Shown here: positions 7,418 to 18,429 of the stretch, piece after piece
How the letters are laid out: every line of letters begins with the position of its first letter
Position numbering within the stretch: position 1 is the first letter of the stretch
Source of the DNA: Candidatus Methanomethylophilus sp. 1R26
Lineage (GTDB): Archaea > Thermoplasmatota > Thermoplasmata > Methanomassiliicoccales > Methanomethylophilaceae
Direction: 5' to 3'
Assembly (NCBI RefSeq): GCF_001481295.1
Contig: NZ_LOPS01000048.1
Coordinates: 1-64,000, forward strand
Length of the DNA stretch: 64,000 bases
The notes under the pieces: model-generated
The model's database searches: none
The model's input: only the letters and a program-made list of their open reading frames with translations
What the model was told of the DNA's origin: nothing
Program-made: the position numbers and the translations under genes

Positions 7418-9580
7418 TCAGCCGAAAAGCTTCTTTATCGAATTCCTGAACCCTTCTTCCGAAAGGTGCTCGTCGGCGTATGCGCGTCCCTTCCCGCCGA
7501 GGAGCCCCGAATATTCCGGATCCGAAAGTATCCTGAATATCTCGTCCGCGAAGAGCTCTGGGTCATCGAACGAGGGATATTCGAGGCCGTCAAGTCCCTC
7601 CAGGCCGACCGATGTGGACACCACCGGCATACCGGCGGCGAGGGCGTCGGCCACATGGGGGACGATCCCGGAACCGAAGCGCATCGGGTTCACGTACATT
7701 GCGCATTCGGACGACACCGATGCGAAATTCTCTGCGCTGACGGCGCTGTGGAACACCACATTGCCCGATTCCGCTATGGATTCCCAGTCTCCCGGGACCT
7801 CTCCCACGACATGGAGTACAGGCATTGCGGCCCCGGAACCTCCGAAGCGGTCCCTCAGGAGAGGAATCATCTTCTCGGCGAACCATGTCACCGCATCGGC
7901 ATCGGCCCCGCAGAACATGGAACCGACGAAGAGCATGCCGCGGCCCTTCGAGGCGAACCCGGGGCGGTCAGCCGGGTACGCGGCGGACTGCACCCTGGCG
8001 ATCATCGGCGAACGGCAGCTGGAGGCCACGTAGTCCTCGGTCCTTCTGTCCGATACCACGCAGATGTCCGCTCTCTTAATGAGGCGGGGCTGGCGCCTCT
8101 TCGTCTTGGCGATGGACATGAGGGGGTACGAGTCCTGGGTGATGTCGTATTCCCTCTCGAATCCCAGCGTGATGTTCCTGGGTATGATGTAGCAGATCCT
8201 CGCCTTCGAGTTCTTGTCCAGGGCGCGCATGAAGTGGTCGGCCACATCGTACCCGAACACGCAGATGTAGTCGATGTTCCTGCGGTTCTCATGCAGGATG
8301 CGCTTCCAATCGTCGCGGTAGCGCACGCCGCACAGGACCTCGATCCCCAGCTGCTCCAGGCGGACTGTGTCCGTCTCGTCGTAATGGAAGTCGACGGGAG
8401 CAAACTTCACGTTGTAGCCGGATTCCGCGAGGATCTTCAGAGCGGAGAACAGGTGATTGTACCTGGTGGACGGGTTGCCGCTCGGCGTGTGCTGCGCAAC
8501 GACGAGGATGGCCTTCTTGGACTGCGATCTGTCGCGTGCATGGAAGATGTCGGTCCAGGGCCTGCAGGCATCGGCGGACAGGCGGTCGGCCCACCTGTTC
8601 CTGAACTTGACGATGTTCTCGGACTGGTACCTGTTGACGACGGATGATCCGTCCCTGCCGTGCGTCATGCCCTCGAAGTGCACCACCTCGGAGAGGGGCT
8701 GGTACATGACCGAGAAGCCCGCCTCCCTTACCCTGAACGCGAGGTCGCTGTCCTCGCAGTAGGCAGGCGCATACAGCTCGTCGAACCCTCCGAGCTGTTC
8801 GAAGAGGTTCCTGCGCACGAGCAGCGATGCGCCGGAGACGTAGTCGACTTCTCTGACGTAGTTGTACTCCGGTTCGTTGGGGTTGCGGCCCTTGCCGTAG
8901 TTCATCGAGGTCCCGTCCATCCAGATGATCCCTCCGGCCTCCTGGAGAGCCCCCGTGGGGTAGATGAGCTTCGATCCGACAATCCCGATGCTGTCCGAGG
9001 AGTGCATCAGGTCTAGCATCGGTTTTAGCCAATTCTTTTTGACGACGGTGTCGTTGTTCAGGAACAGGATAAACTTTCCGCGGACATGCTTCGCGGCGTT
9101 GTTGCAGTTCCTGATGAATCCGCGGTTGGCCCCGTCCTTCACGACGATGAGGTTCGACACGCGGTCCCCTATGGATACGGTCGCGTCGGTGGAGCCGTCG
9201 TCGGCGACCAGGACCTCGTATTCCGCTTCGGAGGTGTTGTCGATGATCGACCTGATGCATGAAAGGGTGAGCTCGACCTTGTTGTAGACTGGGATGACTA
9301 TCGACACTTCGGGATCGGCGCAGAACGGGAGCTCCATCTTCTCCGGGATGCCGCTGTCCTCATCCCCGTACGTGGACATGCCCTCCGCACGGCGGTAATC
9401 GTCCATGGAGTTGGAGAGCACGTTGCGGGCCGTCCTGACCGCCACACGGAATCCGCTGTAGTGCACAACGGAGCGGAACATCCTGAGGTTCGTCCTGTTG
9501 ATGCATCTGACGGCTCTCAGAGGGCTCCCGAGGACGATGCCGAGAAGAGAATGCCCCTTCCTATCATCCTTAGCAGTCAT
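7418..9580 (-). CDS. Bifunctional GT2-GT4 glycosyltransferase
   Basis: This intact 720-residue protein has two glycosyltransferase domains. The GT2 domain starts at VSIVIPVYN (residues 92-100), followed by FLNNDTVV, a WxDG stretch and CEDSDLAFRV near residue 270, typical of rhamnosyl- or glucosyl-transferring GT2 enzymes. A GT4-like domain occupies about residues 360-720, ending with the donor-site region NPMRFGSGIVPHV and VVSTSVGLEGL. No transmembrane segment is seen. It is the best preserved of three related GT2-GT4 proteins here (others at 15823-18187 and 18430-20520). It is followed by rmlD on the same strand, so rhamnose is a plausible donor. Confidence 0.85.
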   Translation of the reverse strand: MTAKDDRKGHSLLGIVLGSPLRAVRCINRTNLRMFRSVVHYSGFRVAVRTARNVLSNSMDDYRRAEGMSTYGDEDSGIPEKMELPFCADPEVSIVIPVYNKVELTLSCIRSIIDNTSEAEYEVLVADDGSTDATVSIGDRVSNLIVVKDGANRGFIRNCNNAAKHVRGKFILFLNNDTVVKKNWLKPMLDLMHSSDSIGIVGSKLIYPTGALQEAGGIIWMDGTSMNYGKGRNPNEPEYNYVREVDYVSGASLLVRRNLFEQLGGFDELYAPAYCEDSDLAFRVREAGFSVMYQPLSEVVHFEGMTHGRDGSSVVNRYQSENIVKFRNRWADRLSADACRPWTDIFHARDRSQSKKAILVVAQHTPSGNPSTRYNHLFSALKILAESGYNVKFAPVDFHYDETDTVRLEQLGIEVLCGVRYRDDWKRILHENRRNIDYICVFGYDVADHFMRALDKNSKARICYIIPRNITLGFEREYDITQDSYPLMSIAKTKRRQPRLIKRADICVVSDRRTEDYVASSCRSPMIARVQSAAYPADRPGFASKGRGMLFVGSMFCGADADAVTWFAEKMIPLLRDRFGGSGAAMPVLHVVGEVPGDWESIAESGNVVFHSAVSAENFASVSSECAMYVNPMRFGSGIVPHVADALAAGMPVVSTSVGLEGLDGLEYPSFDDPELFADEIFRILSDPEYSGLLGGKGRAYADEHLSEEGFRNSIKKLFG

Positions 9581-9604
9581 GGCCCATCCTCACGTGCCAT
9601 AGGG

Positions 9605-10453
9605 TCATTCGATATAAGGGTTTGACCGAACGTAGCGGGCGACCGCGTCCTGCCATTCCGGAAGCTGGCCGAAGCCCGCCTCGGTCAGGGACGAGGTGTC
9701 CAGCCTGCTGTCCGGAGGGCGGCGGGCGGCGGTCGGGTACTCCCGGGTGGATATCGGCACGGCCTGCGTCCGTACGCCGGCGGCGCTGAAGATCCCGCGG
9801 GCGAAGCCGCACCAGCTGCAGTATCCGGCGTTATGCGCGTGGTACGTCCCGTACTTCCCGCTGCCGATTATCCTGCACAGGAGGGGCGCCAGGTCCGCCG
9901 TGTAGGTCGGGGACCCGATCTGGTCGTCGACGACCTTCACGGTATCCGTCTTCTGCGCGAGGGACAGCATGGTCTTCACGAAGTTCCTGCCGCTGCTGCC
10001 GAAGACCCAGGAGGTGCGCACGATGTAATGCCTGTGGTATGTCCTGACCACTGTCTCCCCGTCCCTCTTGCTGAACCCGTACACGTTCACGGGGCAGGTC
10101 GGGTCGTCCACGGTAATGGGGCGTCCCAGGGTCCCGTCGAAGACGTAGTCCGTGCTGACGTACAGGATCGGTATCCCCGCGCTCCTGCAGGCCTCGGTCA
10201 GGTTCATCGTCCCATTGACGTTGACGTTCCTGCATTCGGCCTCATGCGTTTCGGCGAGGTCTACCGCCGTCCAGGCGGCACAGTGGATGACCGCGTCCGG
10301 ATGTCCGCGCGCGAAGCAGGCATCGACGGCGGAGCGGTCGGTGATATCCATCTCCTCGTGCGAGGGGGCGATCGCGGTGTCCCCGCGGATCTTCAGGCAG
10401 CCGGTGACGTCATGGCCGAGCTGGCCGCCGGCGCCGGTGACGAGCACCCTCAT
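9605..10453 (-). CDS. rmlD: dTDP-4-dehydrorhamnose reductase
   Basis: This 282-residue short-chain dehydrogenase carries out the last step of dTDP-L-rhamnose synthesis. The NAD(P)-binding GAGGQLGHD is at residues 6-14. STDYVFDG lies near residue 100, and the YxxxK catalytic pair appears as YGFSK. The start is ATG 10453, whose first bases overlap the rmlB stop (ATGA). It is the last gene of the rmlA-rmlC-rmlB-rmlD operon. Confidence 0.92.
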   Translation of the reverse strand: MRVLVTGAGGQLGHDVTGCLKIRGDTAIAPSHEEMDITDRSAVDACFARGHPDAVIHCAAWTAVDLAETHEAECRNVNVNGTMNLTEACRSAGIPILYVSTDYVFDGTLGRPITVDDPTCPVNVYGFSKRDGETVVRTYHRHYIVRTSWVFGSSGRNFVKTMLSLAQKTDTVKVVDDQIGSPTYTADLAPLLCRIIGSGKYGTYHAHNAGYCSWCGFARGIFSAAGVRTQAVPISTREYPTAARRPPDSRLDTSSLTEAGFGQLPEWQDAVARYVRSNPYIE

Positions 10454-11462
10454 CTGACTGCCCCGTTCGACCTGAGGTAGCTGCCGTCGAGGATGCGGTC
10501 GCACCATTCCCGGTTGTCCAGGTACCATTCGACCGTCTTCTTCATCCCGTCGCCGAACGAGGTCTCGGGCACCCATCCGAGGTCCCGGTGTATCTTGGAG
10601 GCGTCGATGGCATATCTGCGGTCGTGCCCTTTCCTGTCCTTCACGTACGAGATGAGGCTCTCGGGCTTTCCGAGCTCGCGCAGTATGAGCTTCACGATGT
10701 CTATGTTGCGCATCTCGTTGTTACCCCCGACGTGAAGATCTCGCCCTCGCGTCCCCCGGAGAGGATCGCATCGATGGCGCGGCAGTGGTCCTCTACGAAG
10801 AGCCAGTCGCGTACGTTGAGGCCGTCCCCGTAGACGGGGAGGGGCTCGTCCCTCAGGGCGCGGGAGATCATGAGCGGTATGAGCTTCTCGGGGAACTGGT
10901 ACGGCCCGTAATTGTTGGAGCACCTCGATATCGTGACGGGAAGGCCGTAGGTCCTCCTGTAGGCCATGGCGAGCAGGTCCGCGCCTGCCTTGGAGGAGGA
11001 ATAGGGGCTCGAGGTGCGCAGAGGCGTGTCCTCGGTGAAACGGAGGTCCGGGCGGTCGAGCGGGAGGTCCCCGTAGACCTCGTCGGTGGACACCTGGTGG
11101 AACCTTTTCACTCCGTGCCCGACGGCGGCGTCCATCAGCACCGAGGTGCCGATGATGTTCGTCTCCAGGAATATCTGGGGGTTCTTGATGGAACGGTCCA
11201 CGTGGGATTCCGCGGCGAAGTTGACGACATGGTCCGGATGCTGCTCGGAGAAGACCTTCTCCACTGTCGGGCGGTCGCGGATGTCGCCGCGGATGAAGCG
11301 GAAGCGCTCGGATTCCAGGGCGGGGCCGAGAGTCTCTATGTTCCCGGCGTACGTCAGCGAGTCGAGGCAGACGACCGTGTCGGAAGGATGCGTGCGCAGG
11401 AGGTGGTAGACGAAGTTCGATCCGATGAACCCCGCTCCGCCCGTGACAAGGTATGCCGCCAT
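10450..11462 (-). CDS. rmlB: dTDP-glucose 4,6-dehydratase (frameshifted)
   Basis: RmlB converts dTDP-glucose to dTDP-4-dehydro-6-deoxyglucose. Visible motifs are TGGAGFIGSNF at the N-terminus, DSLTYAGN, FAAESHVDRS, STDEVYGDL with the catalytic Asp-Glu pair, and YSSSKAGAD with the Tyr and Lys. The frame breaks near 10734: GAGATCTTCACGTC should read with TTCCAC, so one C is missing. The frame then continues GGNNEMRN and RKGHDRRYAID to the end. Corrected length is about 337 residues, normal for the family. The ATG at 11462 starts a few bases after the rmlC end. Confidence 0.9.
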
Positions 11463-11466
11463 CGTC

Positions 11467-12014
11467 TCACCAGGTCCCTGAAGAACGGCTGGACGCGGTC
11501 CTTCTCGCTCAGCAGCGGTTCGTCCCCTCCCGGCCAGGGGATGTTCAGGTCGGGGTCGTTCCATCTGATGCCGCCTTCGTCCCCGGGATGGTAGAAGTCG
11601 TCGCACTTGTAGCAGAACACGGCGCTTTCGCTCAGCACCTGGAATCCGTGGGCGAACCCCCTGGGTATGAGGAACTGGCGCATGTTCTCCGCCGAGAGGA
11701 TCACGCCGAACCATTTCCCGTACGTAGGGCTCCCGACTCTCAGATCGACCGCCACATCGTACACCTCGCCCTCGACCACGCGCACGAGCTTGGCCTGCGG
11801 GTGGGCGATCTGGTAATGGAGCCCGCGGAGGACGCCCTTCGACGACTTTGACTGGTTGTCCTGCACGAAGTCGTAATCCAGCCCCGCGTCCTCCATGTCC
11901 CTGCGGTTGTACGTCTCGGTGAAGTACCCGCGGGAGTCCCCGTGGACCTCCGGCCTCAGGACGAGGAGCCCGTCTATCCCCGTTTCCGTGATTTCTATCC
12001 TGCCCGTAGCTCAT
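11467..12014 (-). CDS. rmlC: dTDP-4-dehydrorhamnose 3,5-epimerase (frameshifted)
   Basis: RmlC epimerises C3 and C5 of the dTDP-4-keto-6-deoxy sugar. LRGLHYQ with the catalytic His, the cupin core, and CYKCDDFYHPGDEGG with the catalytic Tyr region are present. The ATG at 12014 overlaps the rmlA stop. After MSYG the frame is wrong: an extra G near 11997 (GGG instead of GG) must be removed to read GRIEITETGIDG. The 3' end is probably also shifted. Removing one G from CTGGTGA near 11470 gives a stop at 11467, just before rmlB; otherwise the frame runs about 110 nt into rmlB. Confidence 0.85.
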
Positions 12015-12883
12015 CCCTCCAGAAGGCTCTTCAGATATCTGCCGTAGGACGTCTTCTGATATCTATCCGCTATCTCGGAGAGCTTCCCGCGCGTTATCCA
12101 TCCGCTGCTGTAGGCGACTGCCTCCGGGGAGCATATGGTGGTGCCGTAATGAAGCGTCTTCGCCTGCACGTACTTGGCCGCATCCATCAGGCTGTCGAAT
12201 GTCCCAGTGTCCCACCAGCGGTATCCTGCGCCGAGCAGCTGGACCTTCAGCCTGCCTTCGGATAGGTAAATGGAGTTGAGGTCGGTGATCTCGAGCTCGC
12301 CGCGGGCGGAAGGCCTTATCGTCTCCGCCTTGCTGCAGACGTCCGACGGATAGAAGTAGAGGCCGGTCACGCAGTAATCCGATTTCGGATGTTCCGGCTT
12401 CTCCTCTATGGACACGGCATTTCCGTCGGCATCGAACTCGACGACGCCGAAACGCTCCGGGTCCGGGACCCTGTAGCCGAAGATGGTGGACCTGCCGTGC
12501 TCGGCATCATCGGCGGCTCTGAGGAGATGCTTTCTGAGTCCTCTTCCGTAGAATATATTGTCGCCGAGGACCATGGCGCATGCCTTCCCGCCGATGAATT
12601 CCTTCCCGATCAGGAACGCCTCGGCGAGGCCGTCGGGTGAGGGCTGCACGGCATACGACAGGCGGACCCCGAAGTCCGATCCGTCGCCCAGGAGACGCTC
12701 GAACTTCCCGATGTCCGCCGGCGTGGATATGACAAGAATATCCCTTATCCCCGCATTCATGAGCGTGCATATCGGGTAGAAGATCATCGGCTTATCATAG
12801 ACCGGGAGCATCTGCTTCGAGCACGCTATCGTGAGAGGATAGAGCCTCGTCCCGGAACCGCCTGCGAGTACGATTCCTTTCAT
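12011..12883 (-). CDS. rmlA: Glucose-1-phosphate thymidylyltransferase
   Basis: This 290-residue nucleotidyltransferase makes dTDP-glucose from dTTP and glucose 1-phosphate, the first step of dTDP-rhamnose synthesis. LAGGSGTRLYPLT is at residues 6-18, then KQMLPVYDKPM, the metal-binding LGDNIFYG near residue 110, and WWDTGTFDSL. The ATG at 12883 lies about 30 nt downstream of a minus-strand TATA box (ATTTTAAAAAA at 12907-12921), consistent with a leaderless transcript for the rmlACBD operon. It diverges from the ABC exporter genes. Confidence 0.93.
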   Translation of the reverse strand: MKGIVLAGGSGTRLYPLTIACSKQMLPVYDKPMIFYPICTLMNAGIRDILVISTPADIGKFERLLGDGSDFGVRLSYAVQPSPDGLAEAFLIGKEFIGGKACAMVLGDNIFYGRGLRKHLLRAADDAEHGRSTIFGYRVPDPERFGVVEFDADGNAVSIEEKPEHPKSDYCVTGLYFYPSDVCSKAETIRPSARGELEITDLNSIYLSEGRLKVQLLGAGYRWWDTGTFDSLMDAAKYVQAKTLHYGTTICSPEAVAYSSGWITRGKLSEIADRYQKTSYGRYLKSLLEG

Positions 12884-13074
12884 ATAGTGAACAGCACGCT
12901 CATTGCCTTTTTTAAAATTATTTGACAGATCGGGGCCGATGCATCGAATATGATAAGGGCGCTGGCCCCGCCATCCGCAGCGGCAGCCGTCCGACAGAAC
13001 GGAAGAGCAACTGCACGGTGCGATTCCGGTGGTTGAAAGCATATTTTTATAAAATGACAAACTAGGTGAAAGGG
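12884..13074. promoter_or_regulatory. Divergent promoter region, rmlACBD / wzm
   Basis: Minus strand: a TATA-like run at 12907-12921, about 30 nt upstream of rmlA. Plus strand: ATATTTTTATAAAA at 13041-13054, centred about 27 nt before the ATG at 13075. Both placements fit leaderless or very short leaders. No RNA gene is seen in the GC-richer centre. Confidence 0.55.
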
Positions 13075-13856
13075 ATGCTCGGTTGGATCAGAGAACTGTA
13101 TGATTACAGATCTATGGTTTGGAACCTGGTAAGGAGGGATCTGAGAGGGAGGTACAAGGGTTCTCTTCTTGGGTTCCTTTGGAATTTCATTCTCCCTCTG
13201 ATGCAGATACTCGTCTACATCATGGTGTTCACGGTCGTTTTCAGGCAGAACATCGAGCATTATTACGTGTACATCATCGTCGGCATGGTTCCGTGGACGA
13301 TGTTCAACGATGCGGTCCTATCCAGTTCTGGATCGATAATAGAGAATTCTCAACTGGTTTCGAAGATATACTTCCCGCGCACCGTCATCCCGCTGTCGAT
13401 GGTCATTTCGAAATTCATCAACTTCCTGATCTCGATGGGCATTGCCCTGCTGATCCTGGCCGTGGGCGGCCACGGGTTCGACGGATGGGCGCTGGCGTCC
13501 CTCCCGGTGGCTGTGTTCTGCCTCTTCGTTTTCTCTCTGGGTCTGTCCCTCCTGCTGGCCGCGGCCGACGTTACATGAGGGATGTGCAGTACATGGTCAA
13601 CGTCATTCTCATGATGCTCATCTGGCTAACGCCGATAATGTACGTCAAGGACTTTATCGACAACGATACGTTCCAAACGATGCTGGACATCAATCCCCTG
13701 ACATACATAGTAGGGATGTTCCAGGACTGCCTGTACTGGAAGGCCGTTCCGGGGATCGAGGATGCAATCATCGCTGTTGCCGCCTCCGTCATCATGCTCC
13801 TCATCGGCACCGCTGTGTTTGAGAAGTATTCTCCGGACTTCGCAGAGGTGCTGTGA
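13075..13856 (+). CDS. wzm: Polysaccharide ABC transporter permease, Wzm-like (frameshifted)
   Basis: This ABC-2 type permease exports a lipid-linked polysaccharide. The N-terminal amphipathic RDLRGRYKGSLLGFLWNF is the family signature, and about six membrane helices follow. The frame breaks near 13571 (GACGTTACATG should be GACGTTTACATG), after which MRDVQYMVNVILM and LTPIMYV continue to the C-terminus. Corrected length is about 260 residues. The ATG at 13075 fits the TATA spacing; a GTG at 13066 is an in-frame alternative. The stop overlaps the start of the ATPase gene. Confidence 0.85.
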
Positions 13857-14631
13857 TGGACGGGGATGACGCCATCGAGGTGAAGCACGTATCGAAGACG
13901 TTCGGCACCCACCGCTCCATGTCCCTCAAGGACCGTGTCATATACTACAAGCAGAAGAAGCAGAGGCCCGCGAGGTCCTTCACGATATCTCATTCGATGT
14001 CAGGAAGGGAGAGGCACTGGGTATAATCGGACGCAACGGTTCCGGGAAGAGCACCATATTGAAACTCCTCACCAGGATCATACGTCCCGACAGCGGGACC
14101 ATCGAGACCCAGGGGAGGATTTCGTGCCTGATCGAGCTCGGCGCAGGATTCCATCCGGACATGTCGGGCCGCGAGAACATCTACATCAATGCATCCATCT
14201 TCGGTCTGGACAAGAAGGAGACCGACGAGAGGATGCAGGACATCCTCGATTTCTCGGAGATCGAGGAGCACATAGACGAGAGGGTCCGCGACTATTCGTC
14301 CGGGATGTATATGAGGCTCGCCTTCTCTATAGCTATCAACGTGAGCGCCAATATACTCATCGTCGACGAGATTCTTTCTGTCGGGGACATAGCCTATCAG
14401 AAGAAATGCATGGACAAGATACGCGAATTGAAGGAGTCCGGCGTGACCATCGTTCTGGTGACGCAGAACCCTGAACAGGCCGCCGGCATATGCGACAGGA
14501 CTATCTGGCTCGATAACGGGCGCATAAAGATGATGGGTCCCAGCAAGGAAGTCTGCGACGCTTATTCCGATTTCATGCTCGGTTCGGGCAGACAGCGATC
14601 CCTTCAGTCCTTCTTTGCCAGGTCCCTGTAA
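13856..14631 (+). CDS. wzt: Polysaccharide ABC transporter ATPase, Wzt-like (frameshifted)
   Basis: This is the nucleotide-binding subunit partnering the upstream permease. Walker A is GRNGSGKS, the signature is YSSGMYMRLAFS, and Walker B is ILIVDEILSVGD. The frame is lost near 13967, where one C is missing before CGCGAGGTC; the corrected frame reads EVLHDISFDVRKGEALGI. At about 258 residues it has no long C-terminal carbohydrate-binding domain, so, from knowledge of the family, chain termination by this subunit is unlikely. Start ATG 13856 overlaps the wzm stop. It ends convergent with, and overlapping, the glycosyltransferase gene on the minus strand. Confidence 0.87.
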
Positions 14632-15822
14632 AAACGATGAGCATATCGGCGCACCGTTCGACGGTGTATTTTTCGCGCACTGTTTCAAAAGCCGCATGAG
14701 CAATATTCTCGCCGTACTTTCTATCGTTCAGAAGTCTCAGCACCGAATCCGCGAATGCCTGAGGATCGTCCGCCAGCAGGATGTTCTCGCCGTCCCTGGC
14801 ATCCGACCCTTCGGCGCCGAACGTAGTGGATACCACAGGGGTGCCCGCTCCCCATGCGGTAATGAGTTTCACTCTGGCACCTGCGCCGATCCACAGGGGG
14901 ATCACAAACACTTTCGCTCTGTGCAAGAACCAGGCATCATCCCCCTGGAAGCCCCAGAATTTCACTGGGACATCTGCCTTCAGTGTATTCAGGAACTCTG
15001 TTTCCGGCTTTCCCGATCCCACTACATGGAACACAGTCCCGGGGCGTTCTCTCTCTATGAGCGGTATAACTTTCTCGATAAACCATCTCAGGCCGTGGGC
15101 ATTAGGATACCAGTTCATGGTTCCTATGTACAGGATATCGATGGGTTTTTCGATCATCTTCTCAGGGGCGTATTTGTTCAAATCCACTCCGCCGCCCGTA
15201 GGCACCGTGGCTACTCTGCGCAGTCCGCCTGACTTGAGAATTCCGCATTCCTCAGCGGAAATCGAGATCGCCGCATCATACCATTGCCACATCCTCTCCT
15301 CCCAGGCCTTCATCTCCGACAGCTGTTCCGAGATATGCTGGGCCTCATCGGGTTTTGCGTACGGCATCCATGTCTCGAACTTCCGATACTCTATGTTGTG
15401 GGAGTCCAGAACGAATATCGATTCGGGGCTGAGAGTTCTAAGTTCCGGAACGATCCAGGACAGTTGACTGTGCTCGATCTGTATGATGTCGTAATGTATC
15501 TGCGTTACAAGCTCTCTCAGATAGTCCATAAGCTCCATGCTCATGGTGTTCCACACATCTTCAGGGATATCGTTCGGCTTGCCGTTTATATTGTTCAGGT
15601 ATTGGTCTGTGAGGATGCCCTTCGCAAAACCTACTGCAGGTATGTTGTTCAGATACTGCTCGCAGCGCGATATGTTTTCCCGGGCTCCGTTGGAGAATAC
15701 GATGTCAAATTCCAATCCGCAGTCCGCATCCATTTTTCCAGAGGGGAGATCACCCTGAGCGCGCCTCCCGATTTGGGCGGGCAGGCCATGTAATAGACGA
15801 TGTCAAGGATGCGGATCGGTCT
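14604..15822 (-). CDS. GT4 glycosyltransferase domain, apparently fused to the upstream GT2-GT4
   Basis: This about 400-residue GT-B domain starts at RILDIVYYMACPPKSGG, the first strand of a GT4 fold. Later motifs are LYIGTMNWYPNAHG, HVVGSGKP and the donor-site region LWIGAGARVKLITAWGAG. Two A/T homopolymer breaks interrupt it: near 15733-15737 (one A missing on the coding strand) and near 14630-14634 (one T missing). The corrected end reads FYRDLAKKD with a stop at 14604, overlapping the convergent wzt by 28 nt. No stop codon separates it from the GT2-GT4 coding region above. Either the whole 14604-18187 stretch is one three-domain protein, or this gene starts at ATG 15789 or at an unrecognised codon. 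Confidence 0.75.
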
Positions 15823-18187
15823 GTGTTTTTCCTTGTGTCCGTCTCCGAACACCGAACGGAACAGGTCCAGGGCCGCATCGTAAGAGAACCTATTCATAAC
15901 ATAGCTGTAATTTGCACGGGATTCCTTTCTGACGGCATCTTTGTCGCTGCAGAGCCGAACAATCTCATCTGCGAATTCCTCGGGGGTATCATGCGGACGG
16001 ATGCAGTCGTTTATGCCAGGAAGCCCCTCCAGTCCGATGGAAGTGGATACGACGGCCATTTTGTGATGCATCGCATCCACTGTCTTTCCCTTGACCCCTG
16101 CCCCGAACCTGACCGGCACTATCGATATGAGTGAGGCATCGTAAAGTTTGTCGAGTTCATCATCGGGAAGATATCCGGTCACGGTGATGTCTTTGCCTGC
16201 AAGGTCGAGTATTTTCTTCTTCGGATTGGAGCCAGCGATTGTCAGTTTTATCCCCGGGATTCTTTTCCTGACAAGCGGAAGGATCTCCTTGACGAACCAA
16301 AGTATGCCGTCCACATTCGGAGTGTGATCGAATCCCCCTACGAACAGGAGGCCGTTCTTGCGGTCGAAATCCGGTTCCTTGTATGGGATGTTCTTGTAGA
16401 AGAATATCGGCGTAACGACGGTTCTGGCGGTTCCGAGCTCTCCGTCGACGATCCTCTTCTCATCAGAGCTCACGACGAGGGAGATGTCCGCCTCCTCATG
16501 CAGATGAAGCTCCTCTATCTTGTGATTCACAGACCGATCCAGAAGCTCTTTGTTCCCAGTGAGTTCGTATTCACGCATTTCTCTGACATAATGCAGATCA
16601 TGTCCGTAATATGCGATCTTGCAGTTCGGTTCGTGTTTGAACCGATCCAGGTATTTCATGCCTATGTTCGGTCTGCTGAGGAGGACGAGGTCGAACCTTC
16701 CTGCGTTTTTATCCATCCAATCAGTTTGATTATGCCAGTACTTGTTGCCGTAGACGACTTCTACGCCCATCTGCTGCAGTATGTCAGTATATTTGCCGTC
16801 ATATCCCCAGCAGCTGTCGTTCAAGAATGTGACATCGTAGCCGAGACCGATGAAGAGCTGCAGGAAGTTGAAAATTGTCTTCGAACCTGCATTTTCATCG
16901 AAATGGATCGGCATATCATCGATCAACAATACGGACTTTCTCCATTTGGAGCGTCCCCTCTGGACATCTGCAGGTCCGTTCGGGAAGAACGAGTCCGTAC
17001 GCAGGACATCCCCCCATTTCTCAAGAATTTGACTTTGTTGTTTTTCATGAGGGCCCATGCAGAATCCCCGGAACTGGTCCTTTCGAAATGTACAAGCTCG
17101 GAGCGTGGCTGGTACAGCACTTTCAGTCCGCGTTTCCTTATCTCGAGGCGAGGTCGCTGTCTTCGAAATACGCCGGCGTGTAACGGGGATCGAATCCGCC
17201 GATTTCGTTCCAGAGGGACCTGGGGATGAGTATGGATGCGCCGGAGATGTAATCGACCTCGCGCACATAATTGTATTTATAATCCGACGGGTCATTTCCT
17301 CTCCCATAGTTGAGGCCGTCGCCGTTCGACCAAACGATGCCGCCGGCCTCCTGAAGGGTTCCGTCCGGATAGAGGAATTTCGAGCCCACCATCCCGACGT
17401 CATCGCGGGACTCTATGAGTTTTACAAGAGAATCAAGCCAGCCCTCCATCACGACGGTATCGTTGTTCAGGAATACCAGGTACTTTCCGCGTGCGTATTT
17501 GGATGCGTTGTTGCAGTTGCGGAGGAATCTGAGGTTCTCAGGATTGCGGATGTGGATGACGTTCTCCGCGTACTTTTCCAATTCTGCAGTCTTATCTGAT
17601 GAGCAATCATCGCCGACTATGATCTCATATGTTGTTTGCCTGCAGGTTTCGAGGATTGACTTCAGACAGAAGTACGTGTAGTTCCACTGGTTGTACACAG
17701 GAATTATTATCGATACCTGAGGATCATCGAACTTCGGGAAAGACAATAACGGATAGCTGCTGTGCGCCTGAAGAGAGGGGAACGCTGCAGCGTCCAAATG
17801 AGAGTACGGTTTCGGGGCCTCTTGGACCTGCTGGGGTATGCTGCGTTCAGGCTCGTTACCTTTACGGAAGACGTAGCGATAGGCAATCCTGATGGCTTCG
17901 GAAGTTCCTTTCTCATATGCTGCTTTTTTGAAATAGAACCAGTACGAATCCAATCTTTCTCTGAGGCTGTTTTTCTCCGGAACTATCCGTGCCGATATTG
18001 TTTGTGCAGACTGAGGAGCATCTTTGATAACAGAGCGCTTACCGGGAGTGTTGACGGAACGGCCTTTGGCGTCAGCGGAAAAGGATGTTACGGTCGAAAG
18101 GTCCCGTTTATAGATGCGGGAGTATCTTTCCAAAAGGGCCGATCTCATTTCCGCTACGTCTTTGTTCAATTCCCCCTCAGAGTTCAT
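15823..18187 (-). CDS. GT2-GT4 glycosyltransferase (two frameshifts)
   Basis: The N-terminal part (about 130 residues) has no recognised domain. The GT2 domain begins at VSIIIPVYNQWNYTY and includes GDDCSSDKT, FLNNDTVV and YFEDSDLA. The frame breaks near 17146 (one base missing in GCCTTCGAG) and near 17025 (one C missing before TTGAGAAATGG). The GT4 domain follows, from SVLLIDDMPIHFDENAG to FGAGVKGKTVDAM and STSIGLEGL. The domain order equals that of the proteins at 7418-9580 and 18430-20520. Start ATG 18187 lies about 28 nt after a minus-strand TATA (ATTATTAATAC near 18208-18222). It reads on, without a stop, into the GT4 domain below. Confidence 0.8.
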
Positions 18188-18429
18188 CAATCATCAAATC
18201 TTGAATAGGTATTAATAATGTTGATTGGACGCAGAATTTTTTTTCCATCGAAAAATAGCAAGGTCTTTCCTCTGACGATAATCGGTTCTGACGGTCTCCA
18301 TTGAACTCCGCATATGTGCTTATATTACTGTTCGAGTTCATCTGTCAGCAAAGACAATTCTATTTCAGAATATGCGATGACGATCAAACCAAACCGCACA
18401 GGACGGTCCAACTGCAGGCACTGACGCTC
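18188..18429. promoter_or_regulatory. Divergent AT-rich intergenic region
   Basis: This region separates two divergent GT2-GT4 genes. The minus-strand TATA is at 18208-18222. On the plus strand an open frame extends upstream to a TTG at 18301, but its peptide looks non-native. A TATA-like CTTATATTAC lies at 18315-18325. If it is used, the plus-strand gene has a leader of about 80 nt before ATG 18430. Confidence 0.4.
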
